DNA from: JBBATK01 sp046052705
GTDB lineage: Bacteria > Bacteroidota > Ignavibacteria > Kapaibacteriales > NICIL-2
DNA: 12,780 nucleotides
Assembly (NCBI GenBank): GCA_046052705.1
Contig: JBJOLU010000098.1
Location: 1-12,780 of the forward strand
Direction: 5' to 3'
Under the pieces are notes generated by a model. It made no database searches. It saw only the letters and a list, made by a program, of their open reading frames with translations, and had not been told where the DNA came from. This document shows, in pieces, positions 1-6,467 of this stretch (the first letter of the stretch is position 1; each line of letters opens with the position of its first letter). The position numbers were made by a program, and so were the translations under genes.

Positions 1-337
1 CATTCCACTGCTCGCATAATACAAGGGCAACGCTGATACAGCCGGCATCGATAGGGACGGTGGAGAGCATTTCTACTCCGGAGCCGGCAATGGGTTCGTT
101 ACCCGCGCCGCTACCGGATGCTTGGCAGGCCTGCACTGCACTGCGCCACAATTCATCGGCCGATTCCATCACCCGCTGCGCGTGAAACACAAGGGCAGAG
201 ATGGCCCGGCGATCGGACGCGCCAATATACTTGCGCTCCCTCATGTACGAAGAGGTCAGCAAGTCTGCCGGTTGCGGAGATTTGCGGATGATGCGAAGAA
301 GTTCGGCACTGTGGCCGAGTAGTGAGGAAGACTGCAC
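1..337 (-). CDS. RsmB/NOP-family rRNA cytosine-C5 methyltransferase, N-terminal part (runs off window)
   Basis: I read this frame by hand on the reverse strand. It is open from a TAG at 392-394 down to base 1 and gives about 112 residues from a GTG at 335-337. The visible part matches the NusB-like N-terminal region of RsmB/NOP-type 16S rRNA m5C methyltransferases: a helix (HSAELLRIIRK), then PQPADLL, then RERKYIGASDRRAISALVF, which fits the family pattern PAD...L...R.R..GS.DRR.I..LV. The catalytic SAM-binding domain would lie beyond the left edge and cannot be checked. An upstream TTG at 376 is also in frame, but it lies inside a TATTTTTG promoter-like element, so I prefer the GTG; neither has a convincing ribosome site. 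The first ATG (244) would remove conserved residues. The gene is divergent from lolD. Family assignment is good; the exact member is unknown. Confidence 0.68.
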   Translation of the reverse strand, partial: MQSSSLLGHSAELLRIIRKSPQPADLLTSSYMRERKYIGASDRRAISALVFHAQRVMESADELWRSAVQACQASGSGAGNEPIAGSGVEMLSTVPIDAGCISVALVLCEQWN

Positions 338-373
338 GCGTGAAGCTTCGGTTGGCGATGAATTGACTGCCCG

Positions 374-381
374 CAAAAATA
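374..381 (-). promoter_or_regulatory. -7 promoter element (TATTTTTG) for the rsmB-like gene
   Basis: The reverse strand reads TATTTTTGC, a perfect fit to the Bacteroidota-type -7 consensus TAnnTTTG. It sits 36 bases before the GTG start at 337. I see no TTG-type -33 element at the expected distance. The same element occurs before secG, nuoF and glyS. Confidence 0.5.
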
Positions 382-461
382 GCCTTACTGACTAAATTTG
401 TTCGCACGCATTCGCGCATAGGATACGTGCACGAGTGGCAGACCTTTGGTTTGCTGCGCTG

Positions 462-513
462 AATTCGCCATAGCAATTCGTCATCGTAATTCATCATCGC
501 AACTCATCACTCC
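462..513. repeat. Four degenerate 13-bp tandem repeats in the lolD leader
   Basis: The units are AATTCGCCATAGC (462-474), AATTCGTCATCGT (475-487), AATTCATCATCGC (488-500) and AACTCATCACTCC (501-513). Adjacent copies agree at 10, 11 and 9 of 13 positions. The array ends 19 bases before the lolD ATG and lies in the divergent region between the rsmB-like gene and lolD. It could be a regulator-binding array or a relic of slippage. The sequence does not say which. Confidence 0.6.
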
Positions 514-532
514 CAATCACCGCTGCACGCAC

Positions 533-1222
533 ATGACCTTACTTTCGGCAACGCAACTGCATAAGTCCTTCTCGGCCGGAGGGGAGCAGCAAGTGCGCGT
601 ATTGCACAACGTAAGCGTGCAGATTCAGCGCGGGGAGTTTGTGGCCGTCACCGGCCCATCGGGCGCCGGCAAGAGCACCTTGCTGCATATTCTGGGGTCG
701 TTGGAAGAGCCGGACAGTGGCACTGTGGTGTACGAACTAAATGGACGCAGTTACAGCCTTGGCATGCAAGGAGCAATGGAACTTGCTCGCCTCCGCAATA
801 AGCATATAGGTTTTGTGTTTCAGTTTCATCAGTTGTTGCCGGAGTTTAGCGCCGAAGAAAATGTGATGATGCCGATGATCATCGCGGGCGCAAGTAAGAA
901 GACCGCTCGCGAACGCGCGCATGAACTACTGGAACTTGTGGGTATGAAGCATCGTCACGAGCATAAGCCACAAGAGCTTAGCGGCGGCGAACAACAACGA
1001 GTGGCAATTGCCCGGGCATTGATCAACGAACCCGACGTGATCTTTGCCGACGAGCCCACAGGAAATTTGGATTCGGCGAATACCGCTTCGGTGTTGTCGC
1101 TTCTGCGCACCATACGCGCGGTGCGCCCGTGCACGATGGTTATTGCCACGCATTCGGCAGAGGTTGCAGCCGCAGCAGATAGAGTGATTCGCATGAAAGA
1201 CGGAGAGATAGAAAGCCGGTGA
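533..1222 (+). CDS. lolD: LolD-type ABC transporter ATP-binding protein
   Basis: A 229-residue ABC ATPase. Motifs in order: Walker A GPSGAGKST (41-49), the Q-loop region FVFQFHQLLPEF (94-105) followed by ENVMMP, signature LSGGEQQRVAIARAL (149-163), Walker B and D-loop VIFADEPTGNLD (169-180) and switch His207. The FQFH-LLPEF-ENVMMP run and GNLD are typical of LolD in the MacB/LolD/FtsE group, whose ATPase powers release of lipoproteins from the inner membrane toward the outer membrane. I chose the ATG at 533 because the family begins a few residues before the first strand (LLSATQLHKSF); the frame is open upstream only from non-ATG codons, through the 13-bp repeats. No LolC/LolE permease is adjacent. 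Instead the gene overlaps a small membrane protein gene by four bases (GTGA). Another MacB-like export role is possible. Confidence 0.88.
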   Translation: MTLLSATQLHKSFSAGGEQQVRVLHNVSVQIQRGEFVAVTGPSGAGKSTLLHILGSLEEPDSGTVVYELNGRSYSLGMQGAMELARLRNKHIGFVFQFHQLLPEFSAEENVMMPMIIAGASKKTARERAHELLELVGMKHRHEHKPQELSGGEQQRVAIARALINEPDVIFADEPTGNLDSANTASVLSLLRTIRAVRPCTMVIATHSAEVAAAADRVIRMKDGEIESR

Positions 1223-1587
1223 AGCAACTCTCGTCTCATATCGTGTTTCGCGCCTATGCATTCTTCCTGATAGTATCGGGAATGGCGGGCACGCTTCTGG
1301 GGCCCGATCATACAAAGACCGCAGTGGTAGCGGGCTTGGCCGGTGGCATTGGTGTATTGTGGTTGGCTAAACTTGCAAACGCCAAAGCTCAATGGGCTAT
1401 GAGCGGACTGCGTGCTGTGTTGGGAGTATTCGGCCTTACGTTTGTTTGGCGTGCCGTGAATGCATGGACCTTGGTGGCAGGCGGCGCGAGTTCGTTGGTA
1501 CCAATTGCCGTGCTGCTCTCGCTGATGTTTGCAGTAACGATTACTGCAGTCGTTTTTGTGCGGTCGAGTGCTTCGACGCAGGCATAG
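1219..1587 (+). CDS. Small four-helix membrane protein, unknown function
   Basis: A 122-residue hydrophobic protein starting with GTG inside the lolD stop region (GTGA), so translation is probably coupled to the ATPase. Predicted membrane segments lie at about residues 8-27, 34-51, 62-78 and 94-115, separated by very short loops, with a short polar C-terminal end (VRSSASTQA). Glycine-rich stretches (AGLAGGIG) inside the second helix hint at close helix packing, faintly like TMEM14/UPF0136 proteins, but I do not recognise the family. It is far too small for a LolC/E permease, which has a large periplasmic domain. Its place directly behind an ABC ATPase suggests a partner or accessory in the same membrane process. 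That is inference from context only. Confidence 0.72.
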   Translation: MKQLSSHIVFRAYAFFLIVSGMAGTLLGPDHTKTAVVAGLAGGIGVLWLAKLANAKAQWAMSGLRAVLGVFGLTFVWRAVNAWTLVAGGASSLVPIAVLLSLMFAVTITAVVFVRSSASTQA

Positions 1588-1675
1588 AAGCGGATACTTC
1601 GGCGAAAACCGAGCGTGCTTCAGGCCTTAGGTATATCGTCCACACTTTGTTTTCTTACTAGTCGTTCTTCTCGAT

Positions 1676-2782
1676 ATGATCGTACAGTATTCACGATGGC
1701 GTCATGATTCAGAGTCAGCGGAGGATCGCGCCCGCAGATTGTCGAATCTGTTTACGATGGTTCTACTGCATGTGAATGCCAATGCCGACCGCGCACTGGA
1801 AGTGTTACGGTCTATGCAGGATAGATATGGCGTGCTGGGAGACATGAGTATGGATGAATACATGGATATGCTCAAAGCCAAGGGCTTACTGCAGGAAGGC
1901 GAAGACGGAAAGTTTCGGGCTTCGAAGAAAGCACAAAAGAAACTTCGTTCTGATGCGCTTTTGTCGGTGTTCAGAAGTTTGAAAAAGTCGGATGTGGGTC
2001 AGCACGAAACGCCGATGAATGGAAACGGCTTGGAGAAGCTTGCGGAAACTCGTTCGTATATGTTTGGCGATCCTGCATCAAACATTGATTTTACCGAAAC
2101 CCTGCGCAATGCGTACACACGTTCCGGAAACGACACCTTTAGATTGTACGACGACGACATACGCGTGCACGAGACGGAGCATATGTCTTCGTGCTCAACG
2201 GTGTTGCTCATCGACATTTCTCACTCGATGATTTTATACGGCGAGGACCGTATCACGCCAGCTAAGCGAGTGGCACTGGCACTTGCAGAACTCATTACCA
2301 CCAAGTTTCCGAAGGACAAACTGGAAGTAGTTGTGTTTGGAGACGAAGCGCGGCGAGTGCAGATACAGGACATTCCCTTTATCGAAGTGGGACCATTTCA
2401 CACAAATACGCTCGACGGCATTCGCATGGCGCGTACCATACTGAAGCGCTCACGTTCGGCTAACAAGCAAATCTTTATGGTAACGGACGGCAAGCCTTCT
2501 GCCATGTTCGATCAGTATCATCGCTTGTATAAGAATCCGTACGGACTCGATCCACGCATTATTAACAAAACGCTGGACGAAGCGGTGGCAGCCCGCCGCG
2601 AGGGAATAGTGATCAGCACTTTTATGGTAACCGACGAGCCCGTTTTGGTACACTTTGTGGAAGAAATGACGCGAGCTAATCGCGGAAGGGCAATGTATGC
2701 CGACCTGGATGGTTTGGGGCAAAGTGTGTTCGTCGACTATTTGCGTAATCGCCGAAGCAACATACGCGGCGGAATTCGCTAA
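1676..2782 (+). CDS. VWA-domain protein with intact MIDAS (COG4867-like)
   Basis: A 368-residue soluble protein with no signal peptide or membrane segment. Its C-terminal half is a von Willebrand factor A domain: strand STVLLIDISHSM carries the MIDAS DxSxS (Asp180, Ser182, Ser184), the second site is the FHTNTLDGI loop (Thr243), and the third is MVTDGKP (Asp271). The ion-binding triad therefore looks complete. The N-terminal half is helical and charged. The YSRW opening, the GDP...D line before the domain and the end FVDYLRNRR recall the widespread bacterial VWA proteins of COG4867, whose function is not established; related proteins often work with MoxR-type AAA ATPases, but none is visible here. 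The ATG start has no clear Shine-Dalgarno. It stands 88 bases after the small membrane protein and 26 bases before alkB, so cotranscription with alkB is likely. Confidence 0.85.
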   Translation: MIVQYSRWRHDSESAEDRARRLSNLFTMVLLHVNANADRALEVLRSMQDRYGVLGDMSMDEYMDMLKAKGLLQEGEDGKFRASKKAQKKLRSDALLSVFRSLKKSDVGQHETPMNGNGLEKLAETRSYMFGDPASNIDFTETLRNAYTRSGNDTFRLYDDDIRVHETEHMSSCSTVLLIDISHSMILYGEDRITPAKRVALALAELITTKFPKDKLEVVVFGDEARRVQIQDIPFIEVGPFHTNTLDGIRMARTILKRSRSANKQIFMVTDGKPSAMFDQYHRLYKNPYGLDPRIINKTLDEAVAARREGIVISTFMVTDEPVLVHFVEEMTRANRGRAMYADLDGLGQSVFVDYLRNRRSNIRGGIR

Positions 2783-2808
2783 CGAGTGTCAACATATCGT
2801 TCCATGAT

Positions 2809-3879
2809 ATGAACCATATACTACCGTATTACAGAGTATTCCTCCTGCCGATTAGCGTTCTGTTTGGCGCCTATCATGGCGGAGCTGCCGGGGCCTCGGC
2901 AATTGTACTCACCTTTGTGATTCTCCCCCTGCTGGAACTTGTACTGCCGCGCGACACCAAGAACCTCAGCGCTGAAGAGTACGACGTACTTGAGCAAAAC
3001 GTCGGCTTCCGATTTCTTACCTGGCTATGGGTACCCGTGCAGCTTGCCACCATGGTTGTGGCAATTGCAGCCGCTGCTGCACCCGGCGTTCCCGGTATTG
3101 AGCGCGCGGTGATGGTGTTGTCGCTGGGAATTTTAACAGGCGGTATTGGCATTACGGTATCGCACGAGCTTATGCATCGGGCCGGCCGCGCCGAGCGCGT
3201 GCTTGGAGATGTGTTGTTGTGCAGTGTGTTGTACATGCACTTTCGTATTGAGCATGTGCGCGGGCATCATCGAAATGTTGCAACGCCCGAAGACCCCGCC
3301 ACCGCGCGCTTAGGCGAGAGCTTTTACCGATTTCTTCCCAGAGTGTTGTGGCACTCTTGGATAAGCGCGTGGAAGCTGGAGGCAAAGAGAATGCGCAATC
3401 GCGGGCGTTCGGTGCTGCACTATACCAATTTGATGATTGCCTACACGGTACTTCAACTTGCTCTGTGCTCCGCTGTGGCAGTGTGGTTCGGCAGCACGGT
3501 GTTGTGGGTGTTTTGTGCTCAGGCCGTCGTGGCCTTTATTATTCTGGAACTAGTGGATTACATAGAGCATTACGGTTTGCAGCGCCGTGTGTTGGCCGAA
3601 GGCCGCTACGAGCGTGTAACGGAAGAGCATTCGTGGGAATCCACCGCGCGCTTTACCAACTATATGCTGTTCAAACTGCAACGACATTCAGATCACCACA
3701 TTCATCCGGGCAAGCGATATCAAGAGTTGCTCTTCACGGCGGGCTCGCCGCAAATGCCAACGGGTTATGCGGGGATGGTGGCCCTTGCGCTGGTTCCGCC
3801 ATTGTTCAGGAGAATCATGCATCCGCGTCTGGCACAGTATCAATCTTTGCGCGCTGCATCCTCCGGCTCGAAGCTTTAG
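2809..3879 (+). CDS. alkB: AlkB-type membrane diiron alkane 1-monooxygenase / hydroxylase
   Basis: A 356-residue integral membrane protein with hydrophobic segments near residues 10-47, 70-91, 99-120, 207-228 and 230-250. All histidine boxes of membrane alkane hydroxylases are present: HELMHR (119-124), EHVRGHH (148-154) followed by RNVATPEDPATAR, and LQRHSDHH (290-297). The AlkB signature appears as DYIEHYG (250-256) with Asp in place of the usual Asn. Known members oxidise the end carbon of alkanes or alkyl chains using O2 and electrons from rubredoxin; no rubredoxin or reductase gene is seen here. It is somewhat shorter than the roughly 400-residue Pseudomonas enzyme. The ATG start overlaps an upstream ATGATATGA. 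It follows the VWA gene closely and ends with its TAG overlapping the stop of uvrC on the other strand. True substrate (alkane, fatty acyl chain or other lipid) is unknown. Confidence 0.88.
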   Translation: MNHILPYYRVFLLPISVLFGAYHGGAAGASAIVLTFVILPLLELVLPRDTKNLSAEEYDVLEQNVGFRFLTWLWVPVQLATMVVAIAAAAAPGVPGIERAVMVLSLGILTGGIGITVSHELMHRAGRAERVLGDVLLCSVLYMHFRIEHVRGHHRNVATPEDPATARLGESFYRFLPRVLWHSWISAWKLEAKRMRNRGRSVLHYTNLMIAYTVLQLALCSAVAVWFGSTVLWVFCAQAVVAFIILELVDYIEHYGLQRRVLAEGRYERVTEEHSWESTARFTNYMLFKLQRHSDHHIHPGKRYQELLFTAGSPQMPTGYAGMVALALVPPLFRRIMHPRLAQYQSLRAASSGSKL

Positions 3880-5867
3880 TCCTTCATATCTTCTTGTGAC
3901 TCTTCCTGACCATCTTCATGGAAGTCATCTTGTAAATCTTCCTGAACATCATCCTCTAACTCATCCCCAAAATCTTCCTGCAGATCTTCTTGCACTTCAT
4001 CTTGCACATCATTCTGCTCGTTGAAAAAGGCCAGCACTTTGCTCGCCGTTGATTTGCCCACTACTGCTTCTATCTGCTCGCGCGTTGCGGCGCGCACTGC
4101 TTGCACACTGCCCAGTTCGGTGAGCAGCTTAATGGCTTTCTTTTCTCCCACGCCCTCGATCTTCGTGAGCTCGGTTTGCAGAGTGCGCTTGGAGCGAAGC
4201 TCACGATGAAAGCGAATGGCAAAACGATGCGCTTCATCGCGCAGTTGTTGCAATAGCCGCAGCGAGCCGGAGGTACGCGGCAGTAATACGGGATCGCTGA
4301 TCTCCGGGCGGAACACTTCTTCCAATCGTTTTGCCAAGCCTATCACGGGAACGGACTCCATAAGGTTCAGCTCGTGCAATACTTCGCACGCGGCGGAGAG
4401 TTGTCCCTTGCCGCCGTCGATAATAATCAGATCCGGGAGCTGCGCCTTCTCTGCAATCAAACGCGTGTATCGCCGCCGCACCACTTCGCGCATGGCAGCG
4501 AAGTCGTCGTTGCCAACGAATGATGCGATCTTGAATTTTCGGTAATCGCTTTTGCGTGGCTTGCCATCTACGAACACCACCATCGAGGAAACGTAGTCGC
4601 TGCCTTGCAGGTGGGAATTGTCGAAGCACTCAATGCGGCGCGGCGCGCGGGGCAGATACAGATCTCTCTGCAAGGACGCTACAGCGCGGGGCACGGCTTC
4701 TTCACGCTTCATGTTTTGAATGTGAAGCTCCTTGAGCAGAAAATCGGCATTAGCTGCAGCCATAGCCACGAGCTTTTTCTTGTCGCCAATCTTGGGCACC
4801 ACAAACTCCACCGCGCTTCCGCGTTTCTTTTGCAGCCAGTCCAGAAGAATCTCGGAGTTGTCTAATTCGCAGGGCAGAAAAATCTCCGGTGGAATAGTAT
4901 CGTTCTCCAGGTAGAATCTGGACAACGCTCGCTCTGTGATTTCGCTATCGTCCTGATGCAACACATTGGCAACTATGTAGTGCCGTTTGCCCAGCAGCTT
5001 ACCGTCGCGAATAGTGAGCACGATGGTACATGCGTGATGGTCATCGCGAGCAAGTGCCACAACATCGCGGTCGATGCTGTCGGTGGTCATTACTTTTTGC
5101 TTGCCGGCATAATCGCGCAGTACCTCAAGGCGATTTCGCACACGCGCCGCTTCCTCGAACTCGAGCTGCTCGGCGTGCACAATCATCTGCTGCTCTAAGT
5201 GCTTCTCCACCTCGCGCGATTTACCGTTCAGAATATTCACGCAATGCTTGATGTGCGTGGCGTAGTGCTGCCTATCCACAAAGGCCTGGCAGGGGCCCTC
5301 GCATTTTTTGATGTGATAGTCCAGGCACACTTTGAATTTGCCCTGTGCTATTAGGTCGTCGCGCAGGGGAAGGTCGCAACTGCGAAGCGGAAAAATGGAC
5401 CGCAGAGTTCGCAGCAGCGAGTACATGTAGCGCAAATCCGTGTACGGCCCGAAATACATGCTGCCATCGCGAATAATTTTTCTGGTGGCAAACACACGGG
5501 GAAAGGGCTCGTTGGTAATGCGAATGCTCGGATAGGTTTTGTCGTCCTTGAGCAGGATGTTGTACCGGGGTTTGTGCTCTTTGATCAGATTGTTCTCCAG
5601 CAGCAATGCCTCGGCCTCGGAATCGGTAACAATGACATCGATGTCTGCAATCTTCGATACCAAAACCCTGGTTTTTGCGTCCGCAATGCGATTTTGATCA
5701 AAATACTGGCGAACGCGCTGGCGAATGTTCTTTGCTTTTCCCACATAGATAATCGTGCCCTCGGCGTTCTTATGCAGATACACGCCGGGCCGGGTAGGCA
5801 GAGAGGCAATCTTCTCGCGAAGGGACAGGGGAAGATCGCCGGAGGTGTCGTCGAGGTTGTGGTTCAT
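3876..5867 (-). CDS. uvrC: Excinuclease ABC subunit C, with acidic repeat tail
   Basis: A 663-residue UvrC, the nuclease that makes both cuts around a lesion in nucleotide excision repair with UvrA and UvrB. Order of parts: GIY-YIG nuclease (PGVY 27-30, YVGKAKNIRQRV 41-52), a Cys-containing segment (CLDYHIKKCEGPC 181-193), UVR/UvrB-binding motif (about 225-260), RNase H-like second nuclease (ECFDNSHLQGS 413-423, IIIDGGKGQL 481-490, RDEAHRFAIRFHR 543-555) and two helix-hairpin-helix motifs (about 567-615). After the normal family end comes an unusual tail of about 47 residues (617-663) built of four-residue acidic repeats. I chose the ATG at 5867, which has AAGGA nine bases upstream, over an in-frame TTG at 5885. 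The stop codon overlaps that of convergent alkB. Tail aside, the protein looks complete and functional. Confidence 0.96.
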   Translation of the reverse strand: MNHNLDDTSGDLPLSLREKIASLPTRPGVYLHKNAEGTIIYVGKAKNIRQRVRQYFDQNRIADAKTRVLVSKIADIDVIVTDSEAEALLLENNLIKEHKPRYNILLKDDKTYPSIRITNEPFPRVFATRKIIRDGSMYFGPYTDLRYMYSLLRTLRSIFPLRSCDLPLRDDLIAQGKFKVCLDYHIKKCEGPCQAFVDRQHYATHIKHCVNILNGKSREVEKHLEQQMIVHAEQLEFEEAARVRNRLEVLRDYAGKQKVMTTDSIDRDVVALARDDHHACTIVLTIRDGKLLGKRHYIVANVLHQDDSEITERALSRFYLENDTIPPEIFLPCELDNSEILLDWLQKKRGSAVEFVVPKIGDKKKLVAMAAANADFLLKELHIQNMKREEAVPRAVASLQRDLYLPRAPRRIECFDNSHLQGSDYVSSMVVFVDGKPRKSDYRKFKIASFVGNDDFAAMREVVRRRYTRLIAEKAQLPDLIIIDGGKGQLSAACEVLHELNLMESVPVIGLAKRLEEVFRPEISDPVLLPRTSGSLRLLQQLRDEAHRFAIRFHRELRSKRTLQTELTKIEGVGEKKAIKLLTELGSVQAVRAATREQIEAVVGKSTASKVLAFFNEQNDVQDEVQEDLQEDFGDELEDDVQEDLQDDFHEDGQEESQEDMKD
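3879..4007 (-). repeat. Tetrapeptide-coding 12-bp repeat array in the uvrC 3' end
   Basis: Residues 621-663 of UvrC can be cut into eleven consecutive units of four (the last truncated): VQDE, VQED, LQED, FGDE, LEDD, VQED, LQDD, FHED, GQEE, SQED, MKD. The pattern is hydrophobic, usually Gln, then two acidic residues. In the DNA this is a degenerate 12-base repeat running to the stop codon. The copies have diverged at synonymous and coding positions, so it is not a fresh expansion. Confidence 0.85.
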
Positions 5868-5876
5868 AGCCGGGAT

Positions 5877-5881
5877 TCCTT
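5877..5881 (-). promoter_or_regulatory. Shine-Dalgarno site (AAGGA) of uvrC
   Basis: The reverse strand reads AAGGA, then nine bases, then ATG at 5867. This decides the uvrC start, and it stands out because most genes in the window show no such site. Just upstream, TATTTTG (5883-5889, reverse strand) is one T short of the TAnnTTTG -7 element, so a uvrC promoter may lie here with a very short leader. Confidence 0.55.
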
Positions 5882-5911
5882 GCAAAATACACGGGGAGTA
5901 GCTATCAGGTG

Positions 5912-5942
5912 TTGGTTTGATGCCCGTTCATCGCTATTTTTG
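5912..5942 (+). promoter_or_regulatory. secG: Bacteroidota-type promoter for secG (TTG-N20-TATTTTTG)
   Basis: TTG at 5912-5914, a 20-base spacer, then TATTTTTG at 5935-5942 match the -33/-7 promoter pattern of Bacteroidota. It lies 38 bases before the secG ATG. It is the best complete promoter match in the window. Confidence 0.6.
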
Positions 5943-5980
5943 CAACCCTATACATCAATTGTCATTCCGAAGAGACCATC

Positions 5981-6361
5981 ATGTTTACATTTATCGTTAT
6001 TCTCTCGTGCATCGCGGGCCTGCTTCTGATCGGAGCAGTATTAATTCAGCCGGGTAAAGGCGATATGGCTGCCGGATTCGGTGGCGTTGGCGGTCAATTC
6101 GGATCGATGATCGGCATGCGCAGAGCAGCAGACTTTATCGTGAAGACCACAATAGGATTGGCGTTGGCCATTCTGGTTTTTGCCATTGCAGCCAACACGG
6201 TTTTCAAACCGGTGAAGGAAGAAGCAGCATCACCGTTCGAGAACATCGAGACCGGCTCCGCTTCGGCACCTGCATCTACTCCTGCGCCCGCACCTGCTCC
6301 GGCTCCTGCACCTGCTGCGCAACAAGCACCTGCTCAGCAAGCTGCCCCTGCCGGAAAGTAG
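5981..6361 (+). CDS. secG: Preprotein translocase subunit SecG
   Basis: A 126-residue protein with the SecG layout: helix one at residues 3-23, a short loop with QPGKGDMAAGFGG (23-35), helix two at about 53-74, then a cytoplasmic or flexible tail. SecG is the small third subunit of the SecYEG channel and aids protein export. The tail (92-126) is low in complexity: a PAPA run at 101-112 followed by Gln/Ala/Pro. Such Ala/Pro-rich tails are common in SecG of some phyla and probably unstructured. The gene is divergent from uvrC, has its own promoter at 5912-5942 and a terminator at 6428-6464, so it looks like a single-gene transcript. The start ATG follows GAAGAGA, a weak ribosome-site candidate. 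Confidence 0.93.
   Translation: MFTFIVILSCIAGLLLIGAVLIQPGKGDMAAGFGGVGGQFGSMIGMRRAADFIVKTTIGLALAILVFAIAANTVFKPVKEEAASPFENIETGSASAPASTPAPAPAPAPAPAAQQAPAQQAAPAGK
6254..6358 (+). repeat. Ala/Pro-coding low-complexity stretch in secG tail
   Basis: Alternating proline and alanine codons (cct/ccg/gca/gcg) form a loose 6-base repeat that encodes the PAPA run, then a CAA/CAG-bearing stretch encodes AAQQAPAQQA. It stays within the frame and adds about 35 residues beyond the SecG core. Confidence 0.6.
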
Positions 6362-6402
6362 TTAAACTCGTAAGAGATCTCGAAAGAGAGCACGGAAGGT
6401 AT

Positions 6403-6418
6403 TACTCTGATACTCTGA
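6403..6418 (+). repeat. Short direct repeat (TACTCTGA twice) between secG and its terminator
   Basis: TACTCTGA occurs twice back to back (6403-6410 and 6411-6418), with a related CATTCTGA at 6421-6428 just before the terminator stem. No function is evident. Confidence 0.3.
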
Positions 6419-6427
6419 AACATTCTG

Positions 6428-6464
6428 AATGGACGCAAACCCATACCGGGAGGCGTCCATTTTT
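6428..6464 (+). terminator. Rho-independent terminator of secG
   Basis: AATGGACGC (6428-6436) pairs with GCGTCCATT (6453-6461) as a perfect nine-pair stem. The 16-base loop can fold further, with CCC at 6440-6442 against GGG at 6448-6450. A run of five T (6460-6464) follows. It lies 66 bases after the secG stop and only three bases before the glycosyltransferase ATG. An in-frame ATG at 6429 falls inside the stem and is therefore a poor start. Confidence 0.85.
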
Positions 6465-6467
6465 GCT

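Noticed and set aside
371..390. TTG at 374-376 with AAGG upstream as the start of the rsmB-like gene
   Set aside because: The TTG is part of a perfect TATTTTTG element identical to those before secG and glyS, so it is more likely promoter than start; GTG at 337 keeps all conserved residues.
153..497. Open reverse-strand frame of 114 codons at the left end
   Set aside because: It overlaps the RsmB-like reading in a different frame, covers the promoter and tandem repeat region, and has no protein-like character; the neighbouring frame shows the conserved PAD...GASDRR pattern.
1588..1675. Hairpin CTTCGG...CCGAG after the small membrane protein as a terminator
   Set aside because: The stem is only about five pairs including a wobble, and no T run follows directly.
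2804..2812. Minimal ORF ATGATATGA overlapping the alkB start
   Set aside because: A two-codon frame in an AT-rich leader is likely chance; there is no evidence for translational control.
3348..3899. Open forward frame of 183 codons over the second half of alkB
   Set aside because: It is a +1-type shadow of alkB, low in protein-like features, while the alkB frame carries all metal-binding motifs.
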